DNA of 64,000 bases from assembly GCA_964016885.1 (NCBI GenBank), contig OZ024744.1, positions 26,802,108 through 26,866,107 of the forward strand, read 5' to 3'. Position numbers and translations under genes: made by a program. Source of the stretch: Eledone cirrhosa (lineage: Eukaryota; Mollusca; Cephalopoda; Octopoda; Eledonidae). A model generated the notes under the pieces. It was not told where the DNA came from. It saw only the letters and a program-made list of their open reading frames with translations, and searched no databases. This document shows positions 48,748 through 62,478 of the stretch, in pieces (position 1 is the first letter of the stretch; each line of letters starts with the position of its first letter).

Positions 48748-51015
48748 CATGTGGTGGTAAGAAATGAAGTAACCTTTGGGCCAAGGACTCCAGAAGTCTC
48801 CACTGTTACGGCTAGGCATCTCAGTGCATGTGGTGGTAAGAAGGGAGGTAACCTCAGGGCCAGGGACACCAGAAGTCTCTACTGCTACGGCTAGGCATCT
48901 CAGTGCATGTGGTGGTAAGAAGGAAGTAACCTTAGGGCCAAGGACACCAGAAGTCTCCACTGTTACGGCTAGGCATCTCAGTGCATGTGGTGGTAAGAAG
49001 GGAGGTAACCTTAGGGCCAAGGACACCAGAAGTCTTCACTGTTACGGCTAGGCATGTCAGTGCATGTGGTGGTAAGAAGGGTGGTAACCTTAGTGCCAGG
49101 GACACCAGAAGTCTCCACTGTTACGGCTAGGCATCTCAGTGCATATGGTTGTAAGAAAGGAGGTAAACTTAGGGCCAGGGACACCAGAAGTCTCCACTGT
49201 TACGGCTAGGCATCTCAGTGGATGTGGTGGTAAGAAGGGAGGTAACCTTAGGGCCAGGGACACCAGAAGTCTCCACTGTTACGGCTAGGCATCTCAGTGC
49301 ATGTGGTGCTAAAAAGGGAGGTAACCTTAGGGCCAGGGACACCAGAAGTCTCCACTGCTAAGGCTAGGCATCTCAGTGCATGTGGTGGTAAGAAGGGAGG
49401 TAACCTTAGGGCCAGGGACAGCAGAAGTCTCCACTGCTACCGCTAGGCATCTCAGTGCATGAGGTGGTAAGAAGGGAGGTAACCTTAGGGCCAGGGACAC
49501 CAAAGTCTCCACTGCTACGGCTAGGCTTCTCAGTGCATGTGGTGGTAAGAAGGGATGTAACCTTCGGGCCAGGGACACCAGAAGTCTCCACTGCTACGGC
49601 TAGGCATCTCAGTGCATGTGGTGGTAAGAAGGAAGTAACCTCAGGGCCAAGGACACCAGAAGTCTCCACTGCTACGACTAGGCATCTCAGTGCATGTGGT
49701 GGTAAGAAGGGAGGTAACCTGAGGGCCAGGGACACCAGACGTCTCCACTGTTACGGGTAGGCATCTCAGTGCATGTGTTGCTAAGAAGGGAGGTAACCTT
49801 AGGGCCAGGGACAGCAGAAGTCTCCACTGCTACCGCTAGGCATCTCAGTGCATGTGGTGGTAAGAAGGGAGGTAACCTGAGGGCCAGGGACACCAGACGT
49901 CTCCACTGCTACGGCTAGGCATCTCAGTGCATGTGGTGGTAAGAAGGAAGTAACCTTAGGGCCAAGGACACCAGAAGTCTCCACTGTTACGGCTAGGCAT
50001 CTCAGTGCATGTGGTGGTAAGAAGGGAGGTAACCTCAGGGCCAGGGACACCAGAAGTCTCCACTGCTACGGCTAGGCATCTCAGTGCATGTGGTGGTAAG
50101 AAGGAAGTAACCTTAGGGCCAAGGACACCAGAAGTCTCCACTGTTACGGCTAGGCATCTCAGTGCATGTGGTGGTAAGAAGGGAGGTAACCTTAGGGCCA
50201 GGGACACCAGAAGTCTCCACTGCTACGGCTAGGCATCTCAGTGCATGTGGTGGTAAGAAGGAAGGAACCGTAGGGCCAAGGACACCAGAAGTCTCCACTC
50301 TTACGGCTAGGCATCTCAGTGCATGTGGTTGTAAGAAGGGAGGTAACCTGAGGGCCAGGGACACCAGACGTCTCCACTGTTACGGGTAGGCATCTCAGTG
50401 CATGTGGTGGTAAGAAGGAAGTAACCTTAGGGCCAGGGACACCAGAAGTCTCCACTGCTACGGCTAGACATCTCAGTGCATGTGATGGTAAGAAGGGAGG
50501 TAACCTAAGGGCCAGGGACACCAGAAGTCTCCACTGTTACGGCTAGGCATCTCAGTGCTAGTGGTGTTAAGAAGGGAGGTAACCTTAGGGCCAGGGACAC
50601 CAGAAGTCTCCACTGTTACGGCTAGGCATGTCAGTGCATGAGGTGGTAAGAAGGGTGGTAACCTTAGGGCCAGGGACACCAAAAGTCTCCACTGCTACGG
50701 CTAGGCATCTCAGTGCATGTGGTGGTAAGAAGGGAGGTAACCTTAGGGCCAGGGACACCAGAAGTCTCCACTGTAACGGCTAGGCATCTCAGTGCATGTG
50801 GTGGTAAGAAGGAAGTAACCTCAGGGCCAAGGACACCAAAAGTCTCCACTGTTACGGCTAGGCATCTCAGTGCATGTGGTGGTAAGAAGGAAGTAACCTC
50901 AGGGCCAAGGACACCAGAAGTCTCCACTGCTACGACTAGGCATCTCAGTGCATGTGGTGGTAAGAAGGGAGGTAACCTGAGGGCCAGGGACACCAGACGT
51001 CTCCACTGTTACGGG
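48748..51015 (+). repeat. Higher-order block H, copy 3 of 3
   Basis: The AGAAATGAAG marker is at 48,760, 4095 bp after copy 2 and 8979 bp after copy 1. The 8979-bp match to copy 1 extends further left, to about 47,540 (partner about 38,560). Copy 3 differs internally near 50,340-50,400, where a different monomer type has replaced the expected one. Confidence 0.82.
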
Positions 51016-54000
51016 TAGGCATCTCAGTGCATGTGGTGGTAAGAAGGAAGTAACCTTAGGGCCAAGGACACCAGAAGTCTCCACTGTTACGGCTAGGCAT
51101 CTCAGTGCATGTGGTGGTAAGAAGGGAGGTAACCTTAGGGCCAGGGACACCAGAAGTCTCCACTGCTACGGCTAGGCATCTCAGTGCATGTGGTGGTAAG
51201 AAGGAAGGAACCGTAGGGCCAAAGACACCAGAAGTCTCCACTCTTAAGGCTAGGCATCTCAGTGCATGTGGTTGTAAGAAGGGAAGTAACCTTAGGGCCA
51301 GGGACACCAGAAGTCTCCACTGCTACGGCTAGGCATCTCAGTGCATGTGGTGGTAAGAAGGAAGTAACCTTAGGGCCAGGGACACCAGAAGTCTCCACTG
51401 CTACGGCTAGACATCTCAGTGCATGTGGTGGTAAGAAGGGAGGTAACCTAAGGGCCAGGGACACCAGAAGTCTCCACTGTTACGGCTAGGCATCTCAGTG
51501 CTAGTGGTGGTAAGAAGGGAGGTAACCTTAGGGCCAGGGACACCAGAAGTCTCCACTGTTACGGCTAGGCATGTCAGTGCATGAGGTGGTAAGAAGGGTG
51601 GTAACCTTAGGGCCAGGGACACCAAAAGTCTCCACTACTACGGCTAGGCATCTCAGTGCATGTGGTGGTAAGAAGGGAGGTAACCTGAGGGCCAGGGACA
51701 CCAGACGTCTCCACTGTTACGGGTAGGCATCTCAGTGCATGTGTTGCTAAGAAGGGAGGTAACCTTAGGGCCAGAGACAGCAGAAGTCTCCACTGCTACC
51801 GCTAGGCATCTCAGTGCATGTGGTGGTAAGAAGGGAGGTAACCTGAGGGCCAGGGACACCAGACGTCTCCACTGTTACGGGTAGGCATCTCAGTGCATGT
51901 GGTGGTAAGAAGGGAGGTAACCTTAGGGCCAAGGACACCAGAAGTCTCCACTGTTACGGCTAGGCATCTCAGTGCATGTGGTGCTAAGAAGGGAGTTAAC
52001 CTTAGGGCCAGGGACACCAGAAGTCTCCACTGCTACGGCTAGGCATCTCAGTGCATGTGGTGGTAAGAAGGGAGGTAACCTTAGGGCCAGGGACAGCAGA
52101 AGTCTCCACTGCTACCGCTAGGCTTCTCAGTGCATGTGGTGGTAAGAAGGGAGGTAACCTTAGGGCCAGGGACACCAGACGTCTCCACTCTTACGGGTAG
52201 GCATCTCAGTGCATGTGGTGGTAAGAAAGGAAGTAACCTTTGGGCCAAGGACACCAGAAGTCTCCACTGTTACGGCTAGGCATCTCAGTGCATGTGGTGG
52301 TAAGAAGGGAGGTAACCTGAGGGCCAGGGACACCAGACGTCTCCACTGTTACGGGTAGGCATCTCAGTGCATGTGTTGCTCAGAAGGGAGGTAACCTTAG
52401 GGCCAGGGACAGCAGAAGTCTCCACTGCTACCGCTAGGCATCTCAGTGCATGTGGTGGTAAGAAGGTAGTTAACCTGAGGGCCAGGGACACCAGACGTCT
52501 CCACTGCTACGGCTAGGCATCTCAGTGCATGTGGTGGTAAGAAGGAAGTAACCTTAGGGCCAAGGACACCAGAAGTCTCCACTGTTACGGCTAGGCATCT
52601 CAGTGCATGTGGTGGTAAGAAGGGAGGTAACCTTAGGGCCAGGGACACCAGAAGTCTCCACTGCTACGGCTAGGCATCTCAGTGCATGTGGTGGTAAGAA
52701 GGAAGGAACCGTAGGGCCAAGGACACCAGAAGTCTCCACTCTTACGGCTAGGCATCTCAGTGCATGTGGTTGTAAGAAGGGAAGTAACCTTAGGGCCAGG
52801 GACACCAGAAGTCTCCACTGCTACGGCTAGGCATCTCAGTGCATGTGGTGGTAAGAAGGAAGTAACCTTAGGGCCAGGGACACCAGAAGTCTCCACTGCT
52901 ACTGCTAGACATCTCAGTGCATGTGGTGGTAAGAAGGGAGGTAACCTAAGGGCCAGGGACACCAGAAGTCTCCACTGTTACGGCTAGGCATGTCAGTGCA
53001 TGAGGTGGTAAGAAGGGTGGTAACCTTAGGGCCAGGGACACCAAAAGTCTCCACTACTACGGCTAGGCATCTCAGTGCATGTGGTGGTAAGAAGGGAGGT
53101 AACCTTAGGGCCAGGGACACCAGAAGTCTCCACTGCTACGGCTAGGCATCTCAGTGCATGTGGTGGTAAGAAGGAAGTAACCTCAGGGTCAAGGACACCA
53201 AAAGTCTCCACTGTTACGGCTAGGCATCTCAGTGCATGTGGTGGTAAGAAGGGAGGTAACCTTAGGGCCAGGGACACCAGAAGTCTCCACTGCTACGGCT
53301 AGGCATCTCAGTGCATGTGGTGGTAAGAAGGGAGGTAACCTTAGGGCCAAGGACACCAGAAGTCTCCACTGTTACGGCTAGGCATCTCAGTGCATGTGGT
53401 GGTAAGAAGGGAGGTAACCTTAGGGCCAGCGACACCAGAAGTCTCCACTGCTACGACTAGGCATCTCAGTGCATGTGGTGGTAAGAAGGGAGGTAACCTT
53501 AGGGCCAGGGACACCAGAAGTCTCCACTGCTACGACTAGGCATCTCAGTGCATGTGGTGGTAAGAAGGGAGGTAACCTGAGGGCCAGGGACACCAGACGT
53601 CTCCACTGTTACGGGTAGGCATCTCAGTGCATGTGGTGCTAAGAAGGGAGGTAACCTTAGGGCCAGGGACAGCAGAAGTCTCCACTGCTACCTCTAGGCA
53701 TCTCAGTGCATGTGGTGGTAAGAAGGGAGGTAACCTGAAAGCCAGGGACACCAGACGTCTCCACTGTTACGTCTAGGCATCTCAGTGCATGTGGTGGTAA
53801 GAAGGGAGGTAACCTCAGGACCAGGGACACCAGAAGTCTCTACTGCTACGGCTAGGCATCTCAGTGCATGTGGTGGTAAGAAGGAAGTAACCTTAGGGCC
53901 AAGGACACCAGAAGTCTCCACTGTTATGGCTAGGCATCTCAGTGCATGTGGTGGTAAGAAGGGAGGTAACCTTAGGGCCAAGGACACCAGAAGTCTTCAC

Positions 54001-54522
54001 TGTTACGGCTAGGCATGTCAGTGCATGTGGTGGTAAGAAGGGTGGTAACCTTAGTGCCAGGGACACCAGAAGTCTCCACTGTTACGGCTAGGCATCTCAG
54101 TGCATATGGTTGTAAGAAAGGAGGTAAACTTAGGGCCAGGGACACCAGAAGTCTCCACTGTTACGGCTAGGCATCTCAGTGGATGTGGTGGTAAGAAGGG
54201 AGGTAACCTTAGGGCCAGGGACACCAGAAGTCTCCACTGTTACGGCTAGGCATCTCAGTGCATGTGGTGCTAAGAAGGGAGGTAACCTTAGGGCCAGGGA
54301 CACCAGAAGTCTCCACTGCTACGGCTAGGCATCTCAGTGCATGTGGTGGTAAGAAGGGAGGTAACCTGAGGGCCAGCGACACCAGACGTCTCTACTGCTA
54401 CGGCTAGGCATCTCAGTGCATGTGGTGGTAAGAAGGAAGTAACCTTAGGGCCAAGGACACCAGAAGTCTCCACTGTTACGGCTAGGCATCTCAGTGCATG
54501 TGGTGGTAAGAAGGGAGGTAAG

Positions 54523-55459
54523 CTTAGGGCCAAGGACACCAGAAGTCTTCACTGTTACGGCTAGGCATGTCAGTGCATGTGGTGGTAAGAAGGGTGGTAA
54601 CCTTAGTGCCAGGGACACCAGAAGTCTCCACTGTTACGGCTAGGCATCTCAGTGCATATGGTTTTAAGAAAGGAGGTAAACTTAGGGCCAGGGACACCGG
54701 AAGTCTCCACTGTTACGGCTAGGCATCTCAGTGGATGTGGTGGTAAGAAGGGAGGTAACCTTAGGGCCAGGGACACCAGAAGTCTCCACTGTTACGGCTA
54801 GGCATCTCAGTGCATGTGGTGCTAAGAAGGGAGGTAACCTTAGGGCCAGGGACACCAGAAGTCTCCACTGCTAAGGCTAGGCATCTCAGTGCATGTGGTG
54901 GTAAGAAGGGAGGTAACCTTAGGGCCAGGGACAGCAGAAGTCTCCACTGCTACCGCTAGGCATCTCAGTGCATGAGGTGGTAAGAAGGGAGGTAACCTTA
55001 GGGCCAGGGACACCAAAGTCTCCACTGCTACGGCTAGGCATCTCAGTGCATGTGGTGGTAAGAAGGGAGGTAACCTTCGGGCCAGGGACACCAGAAGACT
55101 CCACTGCTACGGCTAGGCATCTCAGTGCATGTGGTGGTAAGAAGGAAGTAACCTCAGGGCCAAGGACACCAGAAGTCTCCACTGCTACGACTAGGCATCT
55201 CAGTGCATGTGGTGGTAAGAAGGGAGGTAACCTGAGGGCCAGGGACACCAGACGTCTCCACTGTTACGGGTAGGCATCTCAGTGCATGTGTTGCTAAGAA
55301 GGGAGGTAACCTTAGGGCCAGGGACAGCAGAAGTCTCCACTGCTACCGCTAGGCATCTCAGTGCATGTGGTGGTAAGAAGGGAGGTAACCTGAGGGCCAG
55401 GGACACCAGACGTCTCCACTGTTACGGGTAGGCATCTCAGTGCATGTGGTGGTAAGAAG
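54523..55459 (+). repeat. 0.94-kb block repeated at 1340-bp spacing, copy 1
   Basis: The variants GGTTTTAAGAAAGG (54,660) and GACACCGGAAGTC occur together here and again 1340 bp downstream. Matching order is kept over about 936 bp with only a few substitutions. Confidence 0.8.
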
Positions 55460-55862
55460 GGAGGTAACCTTAGGGCCAAGGACACCAGAAATCTCCACTG
55501 TTACGGCTAGGCATCTCAGTGCATGTGGTGGTAAGAAAGGAAGTAACATTTGGGCCAAGGACACCAGAAGTCTCCACTGTTACGGCTAGGCATCTCAGTG
55601 CATGTGGTGGTAAGAAGGGAGGTAACCTTAGGGCCAGGGACACCAGAAGTCTCCACTACTACGGCTAGGCATCTCAGTGCATGTGGTGGTAAGAAGGAAG
55701 TAACCTTAGGGCCAAGGACACCAGAAGTCTCCACTGTTACGGCTAGGTATCTCAGTGCATGTGGTGGTAAGAAGGGAGGAAACCTTAGGGCCAGGGACAC
55801 CAGAAGTCTCCACTGCTACGGCTAGGCATCTCAGTGCATGTGGTGGTAAATAGGGAGGTAAC

Positions 55863-56799
55863 CTTAGGGCCAAGGACACCAGAAGTCTTCACTGTTACGG
55901 CTAGGCATGTCAGTGCATGTGGTGGTAAGAAGGGTGGTAACCTTAGTGCCAGGGACACCAGAAGTCTCCACTGTTACGGCTAGGCATCTCAGTGCATATG
56001 GTTTTAAGAAAGGAGGTAAACTTAGGGCCAGGGACACCGGAAGTCTCCACTGTTACGGCTAGGCATCTCAGTGGATGTGGTGGTAAGAAGGGAGGTAACC
56101 TTAGGGCCAGGGACACCAGAAGTCTCCACTGTTACGGCTAGGCATCTCAGTGCATGTGGTTCTAAGAAGGGAGGTAACCTTAGGGCCAGAGACACCAGAA
56201 GTCTCCACTGCTAAGGCTAGGCATCTCAGTGCATGTGGTGGTAAGAAGGGAGGTAACCTTAGGGCCAGGGACAGCAGAAGTCTCCACTGCTACCGCTAGG
56301 CATCTCAGTGCATGAGGTGGTAAGAAGGGAGGTAACCTTAGGGCCAGGGACACCAAAGTCTCCACTGCTACGGCTAGGCATCTCAGTGCATGTGGTGGTA
56401 AGAAGGGAGGTAACCTTCGGGCCAGGGACACCAGAAGTCTCCACTGCTACGGCTAGGCATCTCAGTGCATGTGGTGGTAAGAAGGAAGTAACCTCAGGGC
56501 CAAGGACACCAGAAGTCTCCACTGCTACGACTAGGCATCTCAGTGCATGTGGTGGTAAGAAGGGAGGAAACCTGAGGGCCAGGGACACCAGACGTCTCCA
56601 CTGTTACGGGTAGGCATCTCAGTGCATGTGTTGCTAAGAAGGGAGGTAACCTTAGGGCCAGGGACAGCAGAAGTCTCCACTGCTACCGCTAGGCATCTCA
56701 GTGCATGTGGTGGTAAGAAGGGAGGTAACCTGAGGGCCAGGGACACCAGACGTCTCCACTGTTACGGGTAGGCATCTCAGTGCATGTGGTGGTAAGAAG
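55863..56799 (+). repeat. 0.94-kb block repeated at 1340-bp spacing, copy 2
   Basis: The second copy has GGTTTTAAG at 56,000. Differences from copy 1 include GGTTCTAAG for GGTGCTAAG near 56,160, GAAGTCTCC for GAAGACTCC near 56,436 and GGAGGAAACC for GGAGGTAACC near 56,566. Confidence 0.8.
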
Positions 56800-58459
56800 G
56801 AAGTAACCTTAGGGCCAAGGACACCAGAAGTCTCCACTGTTACGGCTAGGTATCTCAGTGCATGTGGTGGTAAGAAGGGAGGTAACCTTAGGGCCAGGGA
56901 CACCAGAAGTCTCCACTGCTACGGCTAGGCATCTCAGTGCATGTGGTGGTAAGAAGGAAGGAACCGTAGGGCCAAGGACACCAGAAGTCTCCACTCTTAC
57001 GGCTAGGCATCTCAGTGCATGTTGTTGTAAGAAGGGAAGTAACCTTAGGGCCAGGGACACCAGAAGTCTCCACTGCTACGGCTAGACATCTCAGTGCATG
57101 TGGTGGTAAGAAGGGAGGTAACCTAAGGGCCAGGGACACCAGAAGTCTCCACTGTTACGGCTAGGCATCTCAGTGCATGTGGTGGTAAGAAGGGAGGTAA
57201 CCTTAGGGCCAGGGACACCAGAAGTCTCCACTGTTACGGCTAGGCATGTCAGTGCATGAGGTGGTAAGAAGGGTGGTAACCTTAGGGCCAGGGACACCAA
57301 AAGTCTCCACTGCTACGGCTAGGCATCTCAGTGCATGTGGTGGTAAGAAGGGAGGTAACCTTAGGGCCAGGGACACCAGAAGTCTCCACTGCTACGGCTA
57401 GGCATCTCAGTGCATGTGGTGGTAAGAAGGAAGTAACCTCAGGGCCAAGGACACCAAAAGTCTCCACTGTTACGGCTAGGCATCTCAGTGCATGTGGTGG
57501 TAAGAAGGGAGGTAACCTTAGGGCCAGGGACACCAGAAGTCTCCACTGTTACGGCTAGGCATCTCAGTGCATGTGGTGGTAAGAAGGGAGGTAACCTTAG
57601 GGCCAGGGACACCAGAAGTCTCCACTGTTACGGCTAGGCATCTCAGTGCATGTGGTGCTAAGAAGGGAGGTAACCTTAGGGCCAGGGACACCAGAAGTCT
57701 CCACTGCTACGACTAGGCATCTCAGTGCATGTGGTGGTAAGAAGGGAGGTAACCTTAGGGCCAGGGACACCAGAAGTCTCCACTGCTACGACTAGGCATC
57801 TCAGTGCATGTGGTGGTAAGAAGGGAGGTAACCTCAGGGTCAGGGACACCAGACGTCTCCACTGTTACGGGTAGGCATCTCAGTGCATGTGGTGCTAAGA
57901 AGGGAGGTAACCTTAGGGCCAGGGACAGCAGAAGTCTCCACTGCTACCTCTAGGCATCTCAGTGCATGTGGTGGTAAGAAGGGAGGTAACCTGAGGGCCA
58001 GGGACACCAGACGTCTCCACTGTTACGGGTAGGCATCTCAGTGCATGTGGTGGTAAGAAGGGAGGTAACCTTAGGGCCAAGGACACCAGAAATCTCCACT
58101 GTTACGGCTAGGCATCTCAGTGCATGTAGTGGTAAGAAAGGAAGTAACCTTTGGGCCAAGGACACCAGAAGTCTCCACTGCTACGGCTAGGCATCTCAGT
58201 GCATGTGGTGGTAAGAAAGGAAGTAACCTTTGGGCCAAGGACACCAGAAGTCTTCACTGTTACGGCTAGGCATGTTAGTGCATGTGGTGGTAAGAAGGGT
58301 GGTAACCTTAGTGCCAGGGACACCAGAAGTCTCCACTGTTACGGCTAGGCATCTCAGTGCATATGGTTGTAAGAAAGGAGGTAAACTTAGGGCCAGGGAC
58401 ACCAGAAGTCTCCACTGTTACGGCTAGGCATCTCAGTGCATGTGGTGGTAAGAAGGGAG

Positions 58460-59981
58460 GTAACCTTAGGGCCAGGGACACCAGAAGTCTCCACTGTTAC
58501 GGCTAGGCATCTCAGTGCATGTGGTGCTAAGAAGGGAGGTAACCTTAGGGCCAGGGACACCAGAAGTCTCCACTGCTACGGCTAGGCATCTCAGTGCATG
58601 TGGTGGTAAGAAGGGAGGTAACCTTAGGGCCAGGGACAGCAGAAGTCTCCACTGCGACCGCTAGGCATCTCAGTGCATGTGGTGGTAAGAAGGGAGGTAA
58701 CCTTAGGGCCAGGGACACCAGAAGCCTCCACTGCTACGGCTAGGCATCTCAGTGCATGTGGTGGTAAGAAGGAAGTAACCTTAGGGCCAAGGACACCAGA
58801 AGTCTCCACTGTTACGGCTAGGCATCTCAGTGCATGTGGTGGTAAGAAGGGAGGTAACCTTAGGGCCAGGGACACCAGAAGTCTCCACTGCTACGGCTAG
58901 GCATCTCAGTGCATGTGGTGGTAAGAAGGAAGTAACCTCAGGGCCAAGGACACCAGAAGTCTCCACTCTTAAGGCTAGGCATCTCAGTGCATGTGGTTGT
59001 AAGAAGGGAAGTAACCTTAGGGCCAGGGACACCAGAAGTCTCCACTGCTACGGCTAGGCATCTCAGTGCATGTGGTGGTAAGAAGGAAGTAACCTTAGGG
59101 CCAGGGACACCAGAAGTCTCCACTGCTACGGCTAGACATCTCAGTGCATGTGGTGGTAAGAAGGGAGGTAACCTAAGGGCCAGGGACACCAGAAGTCTCC
59201 ACTGTTACGGCTAGGCATCTCAGTGCATGTGGTGGTAAGAAGGGAGGTAACCTTAGGGCCAGGGACACCAGAAGTCTCCACTGTTACGGCTAGGCATGTC
59301 AGTGCATGAGGTGGTAAGAAGGGAGGTAACCTTAGGACCAGGGACACCAGAAGTCTCCACTGCTACGGCTAGGCATGTCAGTGCATGTGGTGGTAAGATG
59401 GAAGTAACCTTAGGGCCAAGGACACCAGAAGTCTCCACTGTTACGGCTAGGCATCTCAGTGCATGTGGTGGTAAGAAGGGAGGTAACCTTAGGGCCAAGG
59501 ACACCAGAAGTCTTCACTGTTACGGCTAGGCATGTCAGTGCATGTGGTGGTAAGAAGGGTGGTAACCTTAGTGCCAGGGACACCAGAAGTCTCCACTGTT
59601 ACGGCTAGGCATCTCAGTGCATGTGGTGGTAAGAAGGGAGGTAACCTTAGGGCCAAGGACACCAGAAGTCTTCACTGTTACGGCTAGGCATGTCAGTGCA
59701 TGTGGTGGTAAGAAGGGTGGTAACCTTAGTGCCAGGAACACCAGAAGTCTCCACTGTTACGGCTAGGCATCTCAGTGCATGTGGTGGTAAGAAGGGAGGT
59801 AACCTTAGGGCCAAGGACACCAGAAGTCTCCACTGTTACGGCTAGGCATCTCAGTGCATGTGGTGCTAAGAAGGGAGGTAACCTTAGGGCCAGGGACACC
59901 AGAAGTCTCCACTGCTACGACTAGGCATCTCAGTGCATGTGGTGGTAAGAAGGGAGGTAACCTTAGGGCCAGGGACAGCAG
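58460..59981 (+). repeat. 4019-bp spaced duplication, copy 1
   Basis: Marker ACTGCGACCG at 58,651 and the following monomer order recur 4019 bp later. The left limit is near 58,460, where the sequences part within one monomer. The right limit cannot be set because the partner runs out of the window. Confidence 0.85.
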
Positions 59982-62478
59982 AAGTCTCCACTGCTACCGC
60001 TAGGCATCTCAGTGCATGTGGTGGTAAGAAGGGAGGTAACCTGAGGGCCAGGGACAACAGACGTCTCCACTGTTACGGGTAGGCATCTCAGTGCATGTGG
60101 TGGTAAGAAGGGAGGTAACCTTAGGGCCAAGGACACCAGAAATCTCCACTGTTACGGCTAGGCATCTCAGTGCATGTGGTGGTAAGAAAGGAAGTAACCT
60201 TTGGGCCAAGGACACCAGAAGTCTCCACTGTTACGGCTAGGCATCTCAGTGCATGTGGTGGTAAGAAGGGAGGTAACCTTAGGGCCAGGGTCACCAGAAG
60301 TCTCCACTGCTACGGCTAGGCATCTCAGTGCATGTGGTGGTAAGAAGGAAGTAACCTTAGGGCCAAGGACACCAGAAGTCTCCACTGTTACGGCTAGGCA
60401 TCTCAGTGCATGTGGTGGTAAGAAGGGAGGTAACCTTAGGGCCAGGGACACCAGAAGTCTCCACTGCTACGGCTAGGCATCTCAGTGCATGTGGTGGTAA
60501 GAAGGAAGGAACCGTAGGGCCAAGGACACCAGAAGTGTCCACTCTTACGGCTAGGCATCTCAGTGCATGTGGTTGTAAGAAGGGAAGTAACCTTAGGGCC
60601 AGGGACACCAGAAGTCTCCACTGCTACGGCTAGGCATCTCAGTGCATGTAGTGGTAAGAAGGAAGTAACCTTAGGGCCAGGGACACCAGAAGTCTCCACT
60701 GCTACGGCTAGACATCTCAGTGCATGTGGTGGTAAGAAGGGAGGTAACCTAAGGGCCAGGGACACCAGAAGTCTCCACTGTTACGGCTAGGCATCTCAGT
60801 GCATGTGGTGGTAAGAAGGGAGGTAACCTTAGGGCCAGGGACACCAGAAGTCTCCACTGTTACGGCTAGGCATGTCAGTGCATGAGGTGGTAAGAAGGGA
60901 GGTAACCTTAGGACCAGGGACACCAGAAGTCTCCACTGTTACGGCTAGGCATCTCAGTGCATGTGGTGGTAAGAAGGGAGGTAACCTCAGGGCCAGGGAC
61001 ACCAGAAGTCTCCACTGTTACGGCTAGGCATCTCAGTGCATGTGGTGCTAAGAAGGGAGGTAAACTTAGGGCCAGGGACACCAGAAGTCTCCACTGCTAC
61101 GGCTAGGCATCTCAGTGCATGTGGTGGTAAGAAGGGAGGTAACCTTATGGCCAGGGACAGCAGAAGTCTCCACTGCTACCGCTAGGTATCTCAGTGCATG
61201 TGGTGGTAAGAAGGGAGGTAATCTTAGGGCCAGGGACACCAGACGTCTCCACTGTTACGGGTAGGCATCTCAGTGCATGTGGTGGTAAGAATGGAGGTAA
61301 CCTTAGGGCCAAGGACACCAGAAATCTCCACTGTTACGGCTAGGCATCTCAGTGCATGTGGTGGTAAGAAGGGAGGTAACCTTAGGGCCAGGGACACCAG
61401 AAGACTCCACTGTTACGGCTAGGCATCTCAGTGCATGTGGTGGTAAGAAGGGAGGTAACCTTAGGGCCAGGGACACCAGAAGACTCCACTTTAACGGCTA
61501 GGCATGTCAGTGCATGTGGTGGTAAGAAAGGAAGTAACCTTTGGGCCAAGGACACCAGATGTCTCCACTGTTACGGCTAGGCATCTCAGTGCATGTGGTG
61601 GTAAGAAGGGAGGTAACCTTAGGGCCAGGGACACCAGAAGTCTCCACTGCTACGGCTAGGCATCTCAGTGCATGTGGTGGTAAGAAGGGAGGTAACCTTA
61701 GGCCCAGGGACACCAGAAGTCTCCACTGCTACGGCTAGGCATCTCAGTGCATGTGGTGGTAAGAAGGAAGTAACCTTAGGGCCAGGTACACCAGAAGTCT
61801 CCACTGCTACGGCTAGACATCTCAGTGCATGTGGTGGTAAGAAGGGAGGTAACCTAAGGGCCAGGGACACCAGAAGTCTCCACTGTTACGGCTAGGCATC
61901 TCAGTGCATGTGGTGGTAAGAAGGAAGTAACCTCAGGGCCAAGGACACCAGAACACTCCACTGTTACGGCTAGGCATCTCAGTGCATGTGGTGGTAAGTA
62001 TGGAGGTAACCTTAGGGCCAGGGACACCAGAAGTCTCCACTGTTACGGCTAGGCATCTCAGTGCATGTGGTGGTAAGAAGGGAGGTAACCTTAGGGCCAG
62101 GGACACCAGAAGTCTCCACTGCTACGGCTAGGCATCTCAGTGCATGTGGTGGTAAGAAGGAAGTAACCTTAGGGCCAAGGACACCAGAAGTCTCCACTGT
62201 TACGGCTAGGCATCTCAGTGCATGTGGTGGTAAGAAGGGTGGTAACCTTAGTGCCAGGGACACCAGAAGTCTCCACTGTTACGGCTAGGCATCTCAGTGC
62301 ATGTGGTGGTAAGAAAGGAGGTAAACTTAGGGCCAGGGACACCAGAAGTCTCCACTGTTACGGCTAGGCATCTCAGTGCATGTGGTGGTAAGTATGGAGG
62401 TAACCTTAGGGCCAAGGACACCAGAAGTCTCCACTGCTACGGCTAGGCATCTCAGTGCATGTGGTGGTAAGAAGGGAG

